A DNA stretch of 64,000 nucleotides from Streptococcus sp. NPS 308 (GTDB lineage Bacteria > Bacillota > Bacilli > Lactobacillales > Streptococcaceae): the NCBI RefSeq assembly GCF_002355895.1, contig NZ_AP017652.1, positions 1,707,001-1,771,000 on the forward strand. Reading direction: 5' to 3'. The notes beneath the pieces are model-generated. The model was not told the DNA's origin, made no database searches, and saw nothing but the letters and a program-made list of their open reading frames with translations. Positions 26,420-35,804 of the stretch are shown piece by piece; positions within the stretch are counted from its first letter, which is position 1; the number at the start of each line of letters is the position of its first letter. Both the position numbers and the translations under genes were made by a program.

Positions 26420-26553
26420 GTACCTACCCCTTTCGCTACATGTTACTATCAGTTTAGTCTATTATACCATAAAAAACATCCGACTTGCGACCTATTTTTA
26501 AAAAAATTTAACTTTTTTAGCGATTTTCGTACTTTTTTCTTGACAAAATCAAT

Positions 26554-29214
26554 TTATAGCCAATTTTTAAATTTTTTGATATACAATCGTTTCACAACTG
26601 TAACACTTATCATATAAAGGACGATAATCAAAAGCAAGAAGAGGAAATAAATTGGTTCCAAAGGGGCTAAATGAAGAAGGCTAGCAATTGAAGAGTAGGG
26701 AAGGAAGGTCACAAAACTGGCTGCTAGCATGCTTGTTCCAAGAACAAACCATGATGGACGGCTTTGTAAGAAAGGAAGTTTTGCTGAACGAAGCATATGA
26801 ATCACCATGGTTTGGGACCACATGGATTCAATGAACCAACCTGTCTGGAACAAAATGATAAAGCCCGTTGCAGACTCTGCTCCGTGGACATAGGCTTGAC
26901 CTGTCGCCATTGGAACAATGACAAAATAGAGCAAGATAAAGGTCAAAATATCAAAGATAGAAGAAATCGGACCCATCCAAATCATAAAACGAGTAATAGA
27001 CTTGGCTTCCCACTTATGAGGATGCTTCAAAAAGTCTTCATCCACATTATCAAATGGCAAGGCAATGCAAGAAAGATCGTAGACTAGGTTTAAGACAATC
27101 AAGTGAATCGGAGCCATTGGCAGGAAAGGTAAAAAGATACCAGACACTAACAGAGAGAATATGTTCCCGAAATTAGAGCTGACCGTCATCTTGATATACT
27201 TGGTCATATTGGCATAGACTTTGCGTCCTTCAACCAGCCCTTTTTCAAGCACCATCAAATCCTTATCTAGCAAAATGACATCAGCTGTCTCTTTGGCAAT
27301 ATCTACTGCTGTATCAACAGAAATCCCCACATCTGCTACTTTCATTGAAGGGGCATCATTGATCCCATCTCCCATATAGCCGACACAATGTCCATTAGAT
27401 TTGATTTGTAAAATGATTCGTGCTTTTTGATCCGGAGAGAGTTTGGCAAATACAGTCACCTTCTCAACTGCTTGGGCCAACTCTTCGTCCGTCATGTTGT
27501 CAATATCAGAACCCAACAAGATTTGATCAACGTCTAAACCAACTTTTTCGCATACTGCTTGGGTCACCTTTTCATTGTCCCCCGTCAAGATCTTTGTTTG
27601 AACGCCGTGTTCTAACAAAGCTTGGATAGCTGGTGCTGCTGATGGTTTTGGTGGATCTAGAAAGGCAAGATATCCTGTTAGAATCATCTCTTTTTCATCT
27701 TCAACTGAGTAAGCAAAACCTTCTTTTAGACCTGTTTTATAAGCGACTCCCAAGACCCGCAATCCCTGTTGATTGAGTTGGTCCACTTCTTTTAAGATTT
27801 CCACTCGGATATCATCCGTCAGAGGACTAATCTGACCTTGATATTCCACATGGGTTGAAATCGCAAGCATTTCCTCTAGGGCACCCTTGGTTACCAAACT
27901 AACAACTTCGTTTTTATCCTTGACGATGACACTCATCCGTCTGCGTTCAAAGTCAAATGGAAGTTCATCGATTTTTTGGAAGCTAGTATCCAAATTTTGT
28001 AGAATAGCGTGTTCTTTAGCTTCTTTTTCAGTTCTACTGATAATGGCACGGTCCATCAAGTTTTTCAATCCCGTTTGAAAATAGGAATTGAGGTAGGCTC
28101 GTCTCAACACAGACAAATCCAAATCTCCATGTATATCCAAAGGATATTCAAGGACAATTTCGTCTTGGGTAAGGGTTCCTGTTTTATCAGTGCATAGGAT
28201 ATCAATAGCGCCTAGATCCTGTATGGCATTGAGTTTTTTGATGACGACTTTTTCCTTGGCCATGATAATGGAACCTTTTGCTAAACTAGCCGTGATGATC
28301 ATAGGAAGCATCTCAGGTGTCAATCCAACACCAACACTCAGTGCAAACACACCTGCTTCCAACCAATCCCCATCTGTCAAGCCATTGGAGAGAAAGACGA
28401 TGGGAACCATGACTAGCATCAAACGGATTAAGAGCCAAGAGATACTGTTCATCTCCCGCTCAAAAGAGGTTGGTTCGTCATAGGTATTGAGGGTTTGCTC
28501 GATTTCTCCCATCATGGTGTCATCACCGACCGCTAGAATCAAAGCCTTGGCACTTCCTGATATCACATTGGTTCCCATAAAAGCGAGCGCTTCTGCTTCT
28601 AGTAGACTATCAAAGTTTGACTGACTCATTTTTGACAAGGCCAGTTTTTCAACCGAATCACTTTCACCTGTCAAACCAGATTGTTGAACAAAGAAATCAC
28701 GTGATTCAATTAAAATGAGGTCTGCTGGAATCATGTCCCCAGCACTTAATTTGACTATATCTCCAACGACCAAATCTTCAATTGCGACCTCTAAACTCTG
28801 GCCTTCGCGAATAACTGTGGCTGTATTCACAATCATTTTTGATAGATTGGTCGCAGCCTTGTCACTCCGCAATTCTTGGACAAAGCGTATGCCACCAGAG
28901 ATTAGAACGAGAACGACGATGATGATAGAGGTCGTCGGATCTTCTTGTCCAGGTTTCGCCAACCAGACATTGGTCACCATGGAAATCATAGCAATGACAA
29001 GAAGGATGATTGTAAATGGATTGATAATAGATTCGTAAATCTTTTTGAGGATACTGTCTTCTTGACCTTTGGTGATGGTGTTTTCGCCATATAGGTCACG
29101 ATTTTTCTCCACCTGCTCCTCAGTCAAGCCTGTTAGACTTGTCTTATAAAAAGATAGAGTTTCGTTTAGAGGTGTGTGAATAGCTGCTGCTAATCTTTCT
29201 TTTGTAGTTTTCAT
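26554..29214 (-). CDS. mgtA: Magnesium-transporting P-type ATPase (P3B, MgtA type)
   Basis: Imports Mg2+ across the cytoplasmic membrane at ATP cost. 886 residues with the actuator motif TGES, the phosphorylation motif CTDKTGTLT (around residue 340), the MgtA-specific VGVGLTPEMLPMIITASLAKG before it, the nucleotide-binding FDFERRRMSV, the hinge MGDGINDAPSMKVADVGIS and about ten TM segments. Preceded by an M-box riboswitch, a terminator, a 23-codon ORF and an RBS-masking hairpin, so expression should rise under Mg2+ starvation. corA, another Mg2+ channel, lies 4 kb away. Confidence 0.93.
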   Translation of the reverse strand: MKTTKERLAAAIHTPLNETLSFYKTSLTGLTEEQVEKNRDLYGENTITKGQEDSILKKIYESIINPFTIILLVIAMISMVTNVWLAKPGQEDPTTSIIIVVLVLISGGIRFVQELRSDKAATNLSKMIVNTATVIREGQSLEVAIEDLVVGDIVKLSAGDMIPADLILIESRDFFVQQSGLTGESDSVEKLALSKMSQSNFDSLLEAEALAFMGTNVISGSAKALILAVGDDTMMGEIEQTLNTYDEPTSFEREMNSISWLLIRLMLVMVPIVFLSNGLTDGDWLEAGVFALSVGVGLTPEMLPMIITASLAKGSIIMAKEKVVIKKLNAIQDLGAIDILCTDKTGTLTQDEIVLEYPLDIHGDLDLSVLRRAYLNSYFQTGLKNLMDRAIISRTEKEAKEHAILQNLDTSFQKIDELPFDFERRRMSVIVKDKNEVVSLVTKGALEEMLAISTHVEYQGQISPLTDDIRVEILKEVDQLNQQGLRVLGVAYKTGLKEGFAYSVEDEKEMILTGYLAFLDPPKPSAAPAIQALLEHGVQTKILTGDNEKVTQAVCEKVGLDVDQILLGSDIDNMTDEELAQAVEKVTVFAKLSPDQKARIILQIKSNGHCVGYMGDGINDAPSMKVADVGISVDTAVDIAKETADVILLDKDLMVLEKGLVEGRKVYANMTKYIKMTVSSNFGNIFSLLVSGIFLPFLPMAPIHLIVLNLVYDLSCIALPFDNVDEDFLKHPHKWEAKSITRFMIWMGPISSIFDILTFILLYFVIVPMATGQAYVHGAESATGFIILFQTGWFIESMWSQTMVIHMLRSAKLPFLQSRPSWFVLGTSMLAASFVTFLPYSSIASLLHLAPLEPIYFLFLLLIIVLYMISVTVVKRLYIKKFKNWL

Positions 29215-29264
29215 TGGTTTCTCCTATCTGTATGAATGATGTGTTTCATACACAGAGACCAATC
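29213..29264 (-). promoter_or_regulatory. Hairpin masking the mgtA ribosome binding site and start
   Basis: In the mRNA, ATTGGT (29263-29258 plus flank) can pair with ACCAAT that includes the A of the mgtA ATG (29218-29213), with an inner perfect 8-bp stem TGTATGAA / TTCATACA. AGGAG (29225-29221) lies within the stem. The same GATTGGT can instead pair with GCCAATC (29302-29296) inside the upstream ORF, giving two exclusive folds. Seen by eye; folding energies not computed. Confidence 0.55.
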
Positions 29265-29267
29265 ACT

Positions 29268-29339
29268 TTATAAGGGCAGAACGACACAAATCAGCGATTG
29301 GCTGTGTATGTGCGGTTCTGGATGATCGTCAATTTGCAT
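29268..29339 (-). CDS. 23-codon leader ORF upstream of mgtA (candidate Mg-sensing leader peptide)
   Basis: ATG at 29339 preceded by a strong AAAGGAG at good spacing, stop TAA at 29268. The peptide starts MQIDDHPEPHIHSQS and ends CVVLPL: two Asp, one Glu, three Pro and three His within the first 12 residues. It lies between the M-box terminator and mgtA. Enterobacterial MgtL likewise has an early acidic/Pro-rich stretch that destabilises ribosomes when Mg2+ is low. Homology is not claimed; the parallel is in layout and composition. Confidence 0.65.
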   Translation of the reverse strand: MQIDDHPEPHIHSQSLICVVLPL

Positions 29340-29374
29340 CGTTTTTCTCCTTTCTTTTTCTTAAAACAGCAGAA

Positions 29375-29400
29375 AATCCTACCACAAAAATGGCAGGATT
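29375..29400 (-). terminator. Intrinsic terminator of the M-box expression platform
   Basis: Stem AATCCTGCCA / TGGTAGGATT (one G-T pair) with a 6-base loop, followed by TTTTCTG on the minus strand. It stands between the aptamer and the leader ORF, where the M-box would be expected to control premature termination. Confidence 0.75.
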
Positions 29401-29429
29401 AAAAAACTAATTATCTGTTTTTTCGTTCA

Positions 29430-29566
29430 AGCTTTAACTCCATAGGGCGATGTAATGAGCTTAGTCTTGGCCTTCCCGACCAGGACTGTTGACCAACGAG
29501 TAGTGTCTCCACTGCTTTGCGGTAGTCATCCGTATCCCTATGGTAGCCTCACCTACCGTTTTCGTT
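29430..29566 (-). ncRNA. M-box (ykoK) magnesium riboswitch
   Basis: The leader reads GGTAGGTGAGGCTACC near the 5' end and contains GGTCAACAG further in, both hallmark M-box segments, plus the long-range pair CCATAGGG / CCCTATGG closing the domain. It begins a few bases after the predicted transcription start and is followed by a terminator and mgtA. M-boxes sense Mg2+ and switch off Mg2+ importer genes when Mg2+ is abundant. Boundaries are approximate. Confidence 0.85.
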
Positions 29567-29570
29567 AATC

Positions 29571-29599
29571 AGTATAAACCTTTAAAATATAAAAGTCAA
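29571..29599 (-). promoter_or_regulatory. Promoter of the mgtA leader
   Basis: Minus strand -35 TTGACT (29594-29599), 17-base spacer, -10 TATACT (29571-29576). Transcription should start near 29564, just before the M-box aptamer. It lies about 20 bases after the pepQ stop codon. Confidence 0.8.
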
Positions 29600-29617
29600 C
29601 GATTTATCATAATTTTC

Positions 29618-30679
29618 TTAAATAATAATTAATTCCTTCGGTGCTAAAGTCAACAATTCGCAACCTGTCTCTGTGATCAAGATATCATCCTCGATACGAA
29701 CCCCGTATTTCCCTTCGATATAAATACCTGGTTCATCAGTCAAGGTCATGCCAGACTTAATAGTTTCAGTAGAAGTTTGGCTAAAGTAGGGTTCCTCATG
29801 GATATCCAGTCCGATACCGTGTCCGATACCATGAGTAAAGTAGTCGCCATAGCCTGCCTCGATGATAATATCACGAGGAATTTTGTCAAAGTCGCGGAAA
29901 CCTAGACCTGCCTTGGCTTGGTCAATCAAGGCTTGATTGGCTTTCAGAACCGTATTGTAAATCTCTGCCTGCTCGTCACTGACATGACCGAGATAGATCG
30001 TTCGTGTCATATCGCTTACATAGTGGTCGTAGAGACAGCCGAAGTCCATGGTGATGGCTTCTCCTGCTTCAACCGGTTTGTGCATGGGATGGGCATGGGG
30101 TTTAGAAGAGTTGATCCCACTTGCTAAAATGGTATCAAAAGACAAACCTGCCGCTCCTAGCTCACGCATACGGAAATCAAGGAAGTTGGCAATTTCGATC
30201 TCAGTTTTTCCTGGTTTTATAAAGTCAAGCGCATCGCGAAAAGCTTGATCTGAGATGGAACAAGCCTTGCGAATAGTCGCAATCTCCTTTTCATCCTTAA
30301 TCATACGAAGACCCTCAACAAACTGCGTTTGAGGAAGCAATTTCAAACCTTCAAATGCTGCCTGCATACGATGATAGTAAGAGACAGAAATCTCGTCCTC
30401 AAAACCGACGCGAGACAAGCCCATATCCTTGACAATTCCTGCAATGACAGCCAACTCATCACGGTCAGCCACAATCTCAAAACCTGTCACTTCTTGCTTA
30501 GCAGCAATGATATAGCGAGAGTCTGTCACCAAGACCTGACGATCACGGCTGATAAAGACGGTTCCGTTTGAACCCCAAAAACCAGTCAGGTAATAGACGT
30601 TTTTAAGGTTATTGATAATGATACCATCTAGTTCTTTTTCTTGCATTTTAGCTAGAAATGCTTGCACACGTTTATTCAT
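29618..30679 (-). CDS. pepQ: Xaa-Pro dipeptidase (M24B metallopeptidase)
   Basis: Cytoplasmic dipeptidase releasing X from X-Pro, 353 residues. N-terminal creatinase-like domain, then the pita-bread domain with metal ligands: [17 protein letters not shown] (two Asp), [17 protein letters not shown] (His) and [17 protein letters not shown] (two Glu). The start overlaps the end of uvrA by 8 bases, so the two are co-transcribed and probably translationally coupled. Confidence 0.94.
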   Translation of the reverse strand: MNKRVQAFLAKMQEKELDGIIINNLKNVYYLTGFWGSNGTVFISRDRQVLVTDSRYIIAAKQEVTGFEIVADRDELAVIAGIVKDMGLSRVGFEDEISVSYYHRMQAAFEGLKLLPQTQFVEGLRMIKDEKEIATIRKACSISDQAFRDALDFIKPGKTEIEIANFLDFRMRELGAAGLSFDTILASGINSSKPHAHPMHKPVEAGEAITMDFGCLYDHYVSDMTRTIYLGHVSDEQAEIYNTVLKANQALIDQAKAGLGFRDFDKIPRDIIIEAGYGDYFTHGIGHGIGLDIHEEPYFSQTSTETIKSGMTLTDEPGIYIEGKYGVRIEDDILITETGCELLTLAPKELIII

Positions 30680-33503
30680 GATGTAACTTTCCTTTCAAAT
30701 AGTGTCCTGTGTAGCTGGCTTCGTTGGCCGCTACTTCTTCTGGGGTTCCTGTTGCGATGATGGTTCCTCCACCAACACCGCCTTCAGGTCCCAAGTCGAT
30801 GATATGGTCTGCAGTCTTGATAACATCTAGATTGTGCTCGATGACAAGGACTGTATTGCCATCGTCGACAAAGCGAGCCAAGACTTTAAGCAAGCGAGCG
30901 ATGTCCTCGGTATGAAGCCCTGTCGTTGGCTCATCCAGAATGTAGAAAGATTTTCCTGTTGAGCGTTTGTGGAGTTCACTAGCCAACTTCATACGCTGGG
31001 CTTCTCCACCTGAAAGGGTGGTAGCTGGTTGTCCTAACGTTACATAGCCCAGCCCTACATCCTTGATAGTCTGGAGTTTGCGTTGAATTTTCGGAATGTG
31101 TTGGAAAAATTCCACCGCATCGTTGACGGTCATGTCCAAAACCTGCGAGATATTCTTTTCCTTGTAGTGAACTTCAAGGGTTTCACTGTTGTAGCGGGTT
31201 CCGTGGCAGACTTCACAGGCGACATAAACATCTGGCAAGAAATGCATCTCGATCGTGATGATTCCGTCACCTGAGCAGGCTTCGCAACGACCACCCTTAA
31301 CGTTAAAACTGAAGCGGCCCTTCTTGTAGCCTCGTATCTTAGCTTCATTTGTCTGGGCAAAGAGGTCACGGATGTCGTCAAAAACTCCTGTATAGGTAGC
31401 TGGGTTAGACCTTGGAGTCCGTCCGATAGGGCTCTGGTCAATGTCAATCAAGCGGTCTACATGCTCAATCCCTGTGATGGTTTTAAACTTACCAGGTTTG
31501 TCTGAATTGCGGTTGAGTTTTTGAGCAATGGCTTTTTTGAGAATGCTGTTGATTAGGGTCGATTTCCCTGAACCCGATACCCCCGTTACTGCGATGAACT
31601 TCCCTAGCGGGAAGCGAGCGGTGATATTTTGCAAGTTGTTCTCACGCGCTCCTGTCACCTCGATAAAGCGACCATTTCCTACACGACGCACGTCTGGTAC
31701 CGGAATGGCACGTTTACCTGATAGATATTGGCCTGTGATGGACTTGCTGTTGCGAGCCACTTGCTTAGGCGTACCTGCAGCGACAATCTCCCCACCAAAG
31801 GCTCCCGCACCAGGACCGACGTCGATTAGATAATCTGCCTCACGCATAGTATCTTCGTCATGTTCCACTACGATAAGGGTATTTCCTAAATCACGCATCT
31901 TTTTCAAACTTGCAATCAAGCGGTCATTATCCCTCTGGTGAAGACCAATGGACGGCTCATCCAGGATATAAAGGACACCTGATAGGTTGGACCCAATCTG
32001 GGTTGCCAAGCGAATACGCTGACTCTCCCCACCTGAAAGGGTTCCTGCCGAACGTGACAGAGTCAGATAGTTGAGGCCTACGTTATTGAGGAAGGTCAAG
32101 CGATCCTTGATTTCCTTGAGAATGGGACGGGCGATAATGGCTTCATTTTCAGACAGAGTCAACTGGCTGACCAACTCCAAGTGATCGGCGATTGAGAGGT
32201 CTGAAATTTCTCCGATATGTGGCCCTTTCTCCCCACCCACACGGACAGACAAGGCCTGGTCATTGAGACGGTAGCCGTGACAAGTTCCGCAGGTCAGTTC
32301 ATTCATATAGAGGCGCATCTGGGTGCGCGTGTAATCACTATTGGTTTCATGGTAACGGCGCTTGATATTTCTGATAACACCTTCAAAAGGAATGTCGATA
32401 TCACGGACTCCACCGAATTCATTCTCATAGTGGAAATGGAATTCTCTCCCATCTGAACCATAGAAAATGAGATGTTTATCCTCCTCAGATAAATCCTCAA
32501 AAGGCGTATCCATATCCACTCCAAAGGCTGTCATGGCCTGCTCTAGCATGTTTGGATAGTAGTTGGATGAGATAGGATTCCAAGGTGCTAAGGCTCCCTC
32601 ACGAAGGGTCTTGCTAGCATCTGGTACAACTAAATCTGTATCAACCTCTAGCTTGATTCCCAAGCCATCACACTCACTACATGAACCAAATGGTGCATTG
32701 AAGGAGAAGAGACGAGGTTCTAGTTCTGGAACGGTAAAGCCACAAACTGGACAAGCATAGTGTTCTGAAAAGAGGAGCTCGGACTCATCCATAGTATCAA
32801 TGACCACATAGCCTTCCGCGATACGAAGGGCCGCCTCAACGGAGTCAAAGAGACGGCTTCGAATGCCCTCCTTGATGACAATACGGTCGACCACAACATC
32901 GATATCATGTTGCTTACTCTTAGACAGCTCAGGCACTTCGGTCACATCATAGACCTCCCCATCCACTCGGACTCGGACATAGCCATCTTTCTGAACCTTC
33001 TCAATGACGCTCTTATGTTGCCCTTTTTTCTTGCGGATGACAGGGGCCAAAATCTGCAAGCGTTGGCGTTCTGGCAACTCTAAGACCTTATCCACGATTT
33101 GCTCAACAGAAGAAGCCTTGATAGCCCCATGTCCGTTGATACAGTATGGCGTCCCCACACGTGCATAGAGGAGACGCAGATAATCATTAATTTCAGTCGT
33201 CGTTCCCACGGTCGAGCGTGGATTTTTGCTGGTAGTTTTCTGGTCGATGGAAATAGCTGGGCTGAGACCATCAATAGAATCCACGTCTGGTTTTTCCATG
33301 TTACCTAAAAACTGACGAGCATAGGCTGATAAACTCTCTACATAGCGGCGCTGCCCCTCCGCATAGAGGGTATCGAAAGCTAGACTGGATTTTCCAGATC
33401 CTGACAAGCCCGTTACGACGACCAGCTTGTCTCTAGGAATCTCCACATCGATATTTTTTAAGTTATGGGCACGAGCCCCATGAATGATAATTTTATCTTG
33501 CAT
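30672..33503 (-). CDS. uvrA: Excinuclease ABC subunit A
   Basis: Damage-recognition ATPase of nucleotide excision repair. Two ABC modules with Walker [10 protein letters not shown] and GVSGSGKST, signatures LSGGESQRI and LSGGEAQRM, and zinc modules (CPVC...CSEC, CEAC...CEVC). 943 residues from [14 protein letters not shown]. An open frame continues 11 codons upstream, but there the first ATG sits in the -10 TATAAT, so the start at 33503 is preferred. Heads the uvrA-pepQ operon, divergent from corA. Confidence 0.96.
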   Translation of the reverse strand: MQDKIIIHGARAHNLKNIDVEIPRDKLVVVTGLSGSGKSSLAFDTLYAEGQRRYVESLSAYARQFLGNMEKPDVDSIDGLSPAISIDQKTTSKNPRSTVGTTTEINDYLRLLYARVGTPYCINGHGAIKASSVEQIVDKVLELPERQRLQILAPVIRKKKGQHKSVIEKVQKDGYVRVRVDGEVYDVTEVPELSKSKQHDIDVVVDRIVIKEGIRSRLFDSVEAALRIAEGYVVIDTMDESELLFSEHYACPVCGFTVPELEPRLFSFNAPFGSCSECDGLGIKLEVDTDLVVPDASKTLREGALAPWNPISSNYYPNMLEQAMTAFGVDMDTPFEDLSEEDKHLIFYGSDGREFHFHYENEFGGVRDIDIPFEGVIRNIKRRYHETNSDYTRTQMRLYMNELTCGTCHGYRLNDQALSVRVGGEKGPHIGEISDLSIADHLELVSQLTLSENEAIIARPILKEIKDRLTFLNNVGLNYLTLSRSAGTLSGGESQRIRLATQIGSNLSGVLYILDEPSIGLHQRDNDRLIASLKKMRDLGNTLIVVEHDEDTMREADYLIDVGPGAGAFGGEIVAAGTPKQVARNSKSITGQYLSGKRAIPVPDVRRVGNGRFIEVTGARENNLQNITARFPLGKFIAVTGVSGSGKSTLINSILKKAIAQKLNRNSDKPGKFKTITGIEHVDRLIDIDQSPIGRTPRSNPATYTGVFDDIRDLFAQTNEAKIRGYKKGRFSFNVKGGRCEACSGDGIITIEMHFLPDVYVACEVCHGTRYNSETLEVHYKEKNISQVLDMTVNDAVEFFQHIPKIQRKLQTIKDVGLGYVTLGQPATTLSGGEAQRMKLASELHKRSTGKSFYILDEPTTGLHTEDIARLLKVLARFVDDGNTVLVIEHNLDVIKTADHIIDLGPEGGVGGGTIIATGTPEEVAANEASYTGHYLKGKLHHE

Positions 33504-33534
33504 CTTTGATCTTTCTAGTCCATTATTGCTTTCC

Positions 33535-33540
33535 ATTATA
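33535..33540 (-). promoter_or_regulatory. Extended -10 promoter of uvrA-pepQ
   Basis: TATAAT on the minus strand preceded by TGG (TTTTGGTATAATGG); the -35 region (TAATAG) is poor, as expected of extended -10 promoters. The divergent corA promoter has its TATAAT at 33585-33590, about 45 bases away. Confidence 0.65.
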
Positions 33541-33639
33541 CCAAAAAATGTGAAATTCTATTACCCAAAAAGCCGATTTTGTAGTATAATAGTACGGTGC
33601 AAAAAATCAAACACTGAATAGTAGGAAAGGATAGGGGAT

Positions 33640-34584
33640 ATGAAACAAGTTTTTCTCTCAACAACAACTGAATTTAAAGAGATCGACACGCTTGAACCGG
33701 GTACTTGGATCAATCTCGTCAATCCTACACAAAATGAATCACTGGAAATTGCCAATGCCTTTGACATTGACATCGCTGACCTTCGAGCACCACTCGATGC
33801 GGAAGAAATGTCCCGTATTACCATCGAAGATGAGTATACTTTGATCATCGTAGACGTTCCCATCACAGAGGAAAGAAACAATCGCACCTACTACGTAACG
33901 ATTCCGCTAGGGATTATCATCACCGAGGAGACCATTATCACTACCTGCTTGGAGCCCCTCCCTGTTCTCGATGTCTTTATCAACCGTAGACTTCGCAATT
34001 TCTACACTTTCATGCGTTCACGTTTTATCTTCCAGATTCTCTATCGCAACGCTGAACTTTACCTGACAGCCCTTCGTTCGATTGACCGTAAGAGTGACCA
34101 GATCGAAAGTCAACTTCACAAATCTACTCGAAACGAAGAACTGATCGAACTCATGGAATTGGAAAAGACCATCGTCTATTTCAAGGCCTCACTTAAGACA
34201 AATGAGCGCGTGATTAAGAAATTGACCAGCGCAACCAGCAATATTAAAAAATACTTAGAGGACCAAGACCTACTTGAGGATACCCTGATTGAAACCCAAC
34301 AGGCCATTGAGATGGCAGATATCTATGGAAACGTCCTTCACTCTATGACAGAGACCTTTGCCTCTATCATTTCCAACAACCAGAACAACATCATGAAGAC
34401 CCTGGCTCTCGTGACCATCGTTATGTCTGTCCCAACCATGATCTTCTCAGCCTACGGTATGAACTTTAAGGATAATGAAATCCCTCTAAACGGTGAGCCT
34501 CACGCCTTCTGGTTAATCGTCTTTATCGCCTTTGCTATGAGTGTTTCGCTCACTCTCTATCTCATCCATAAAAAATGGTTCTAA
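33640..34584 (+). CDS. corA: CorA family divalent-cation transporter
   Basis: Pentameric Mg2+/Co2+ channel of the cytoplasmic membrane. 314 residues: N-terminal cytosolic alpha/beta domain, long stalk helix, and two C-terminal TM segments with the selectivity motif YGMNF near residue 276 (AYGMNFKDNEIPLNG). Preceded by GGAAAGGATAGGGG. First gene of a plus-strand run with two further genes; stop of corA is 12 bases before the next start. No Mg-responsive leader is seen, unlike mgtA. Confidence 0.93.
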   Translation: MKQVFLSTTTEFKEIDTLEPGTWINLVNPTQNESLEIANAFDIDIADLRAPLDAEEMSRITIEDEYTLIIVDVPITEERNNRTYYVTIPLGIIITEETIITTCLEPLPVLDVFINRRLRNFYTFMRSRFIFQILYRNAELYLTALRSIDRKSDQIESQLHKSTRNEELIELMELEKTIVYFKASLKTNERVIKKLTSATSNIKKYLEDQDLLEDTLIETQQAIEMADIYGNVLHSMTETFASIISNNQNNIMKTLALVTIVMSVPTMIFSAYGMNFKDNEIPLNGEPHAFWLIVFIAFAMSVSLTLYLIHKKWF

Positions 34585-34595
34585 GAGGAATTCCT

Positions 34596-35273
34596 ATGTC
34601 TCAGATTGATCTACAAAAATTAACTAAGAAAAACCAAGAGTTTATCCATATTGCTACCCAGCAATTTATCAAAGATGGCAAAACAGATGCTGAAATCAAG
34701 GCTGTTTTTGAGGAAGTTATTCCTAAAATCCTTGAAGAGCAAGTCAAAGGAACAACAGCTCGTTCCCTCTATGGCGCTCCAACTCACTGGGCTCACAGTT
34801 TCACAGTCAAGGAACAGTACGAAAAAGAGCATCCAAAAGAAAATGATGATCCAAAACTCATGATTATGGACTCAGCCCTTTTTATTACCAGTCTCTTTGC
34901 ACTGGTTAGCGCTCTGACCAACTTTTTCTCTACAAACCAGGCTATTGGCTATGGTTTGATTACCCTCTTGTTGGTTGGGCTTGTTGGAGGACTTGCCTTC
35001 TACTTGATGTACTACTTTGTCTACCAGTATTATGGACCAGACACAGATCGTAGCCAGCGCCCTCCTTTCTGGAAATCAATCCTCGTCATCCTCGCTGCTA
35101 TGCTTCTCTGGTTGGCTGTCTTCTTCGCAACAAGCTTCCTACCAGCAGCTCTCAATCCAATCCTTGCTCCGCTGCCTTTGGCTATTCTAGGAGCAGCCCT
35201 TCTCGCCCTTCGCTTCTATCTCAAAAAACGCTTCAATATCCGAAGCGCAAGCGCAGGCCCATCACGTTATTAA
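34596..35273 (+). CDS. DUF1129 family membrane protein
   Basis: 225-residue protein with a soluble N-terminal part (about 1-85, including KGTTARSLYGAPTHWAH, a conserved DUF1129 segment) and a membrane part of about four TM helices. The start at 34596 (MSQIDLQKL) has AGAGGAA upstream and fits better than the frame's first ATG, which lies within corA. Follows corA closely, so probably co-transcribed. Function unknown. Confidence 0.85.
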   Translation: MSQIDLQKLTKKNQEFIHIATQQFIKDGKTDAEIKAVFEEVIPKILEEQVKGTTARSLYGAPTHWAHSFTVKEQYEKEHPKENDDPKLMIMDSALFITSLFALVSALTNFFSTNQAIGYGLITLLLVGLVGGLAFYLMYYFVYQYYGPDTDRSQRPPFWKSILVILAAMLLWLAVFFATSFLPAALNPILAPLPLAILGAALLALRFYLKKRFNIRSASAGPSRY

Positions 35274-35288
35274 GAAAAGTGAAACGCT

Positions 35289-35636
35289 ATGGCATATAGT
35301 CAATCCTTAGCACAGCAGATTCGAAAAATTCTAGCACTCAAACTTCCTCCCCAAATTTTCGAAGAAGAGTTAGAAGAAAAGAAACTGTTTGGTGGTCTTG
35401 CCTTTATGATTCGTGGGAAAATGGTCCTTACAGTCAGTTCCAGAAAGGACCAGCTGGTTATGGTGAGAATTGGCAAAGAAATAGAAAAGCAAGTTCTACC
35501 ACGAACAGGAGCTCATACTACATTGATGAGGGAACGCCTTTATCATGGTTATATAGACTTAGATATAGAAGGTCAAAAAGAATTGCCTTACTGGATTGAT
35601 TTGGCCCTCTCCTATAATCAAGAGTTGACCAAGTAA
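35289..35636 (+). CDS. TfoX N-terminal domain family protein
   Basis: 115-residue soluble protein carrying the TfoX_N pattern KKLFGGLAFMIRGKMVLTVSS ... LVMVRIG. In proteobacteria this domain is part of Sxy/TfoX competence activators, but stand-alone domains in Firmicutes have no known competence role and no cin-box is present here. Lies 15 bases after the DUF1129 gene and ends the corA transcript. Confidence 0.8.
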   Translation: MAYSQSLAQQIRKILALKLPPQIFEEELEEKKLFGGLAFMIRGKMVLTVSSRKDQLVMVRIGKEIEKQVLPRTGAHTTLMRERLYHGYIDLDIEGQKELPYWIDLALSYNQELTK

Positions 35637-35670
35637 CTCATATCTAGCGAGATTAGAGATTAGAAAAACG

Positions 35671-35700
35671 AAAAGCAACTGCACAGGTGGTTGCTTTTTT
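35671..35700 (+). terminator. Terminator of the corA transcript
   Basis: Stem AAAAGCAAC / GTTGCTTTT with a 10-base loop, followed by TTTTTT. It lies 35 bases after the TfoX_N gene. Confidence 0.8.
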
Positions 35701-35804
35701 GCTTGCTTTCTTGAGATTCAATAGCACTTCTGAGTCCCATTCTTGTAGTTTTCTCTCACCTTTTGTGATAAAATAGGCTCAATCTATTTCTAGGAGGATG
35801 AGAT

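Noticed and set aside
35289..35636. TfoX_N gene as a competence activator
   Set aside because: Stand-alone TfoX_N proteins in Firmicutes have no known competence role, and the gene lies in the corA transcript without a cin-box.
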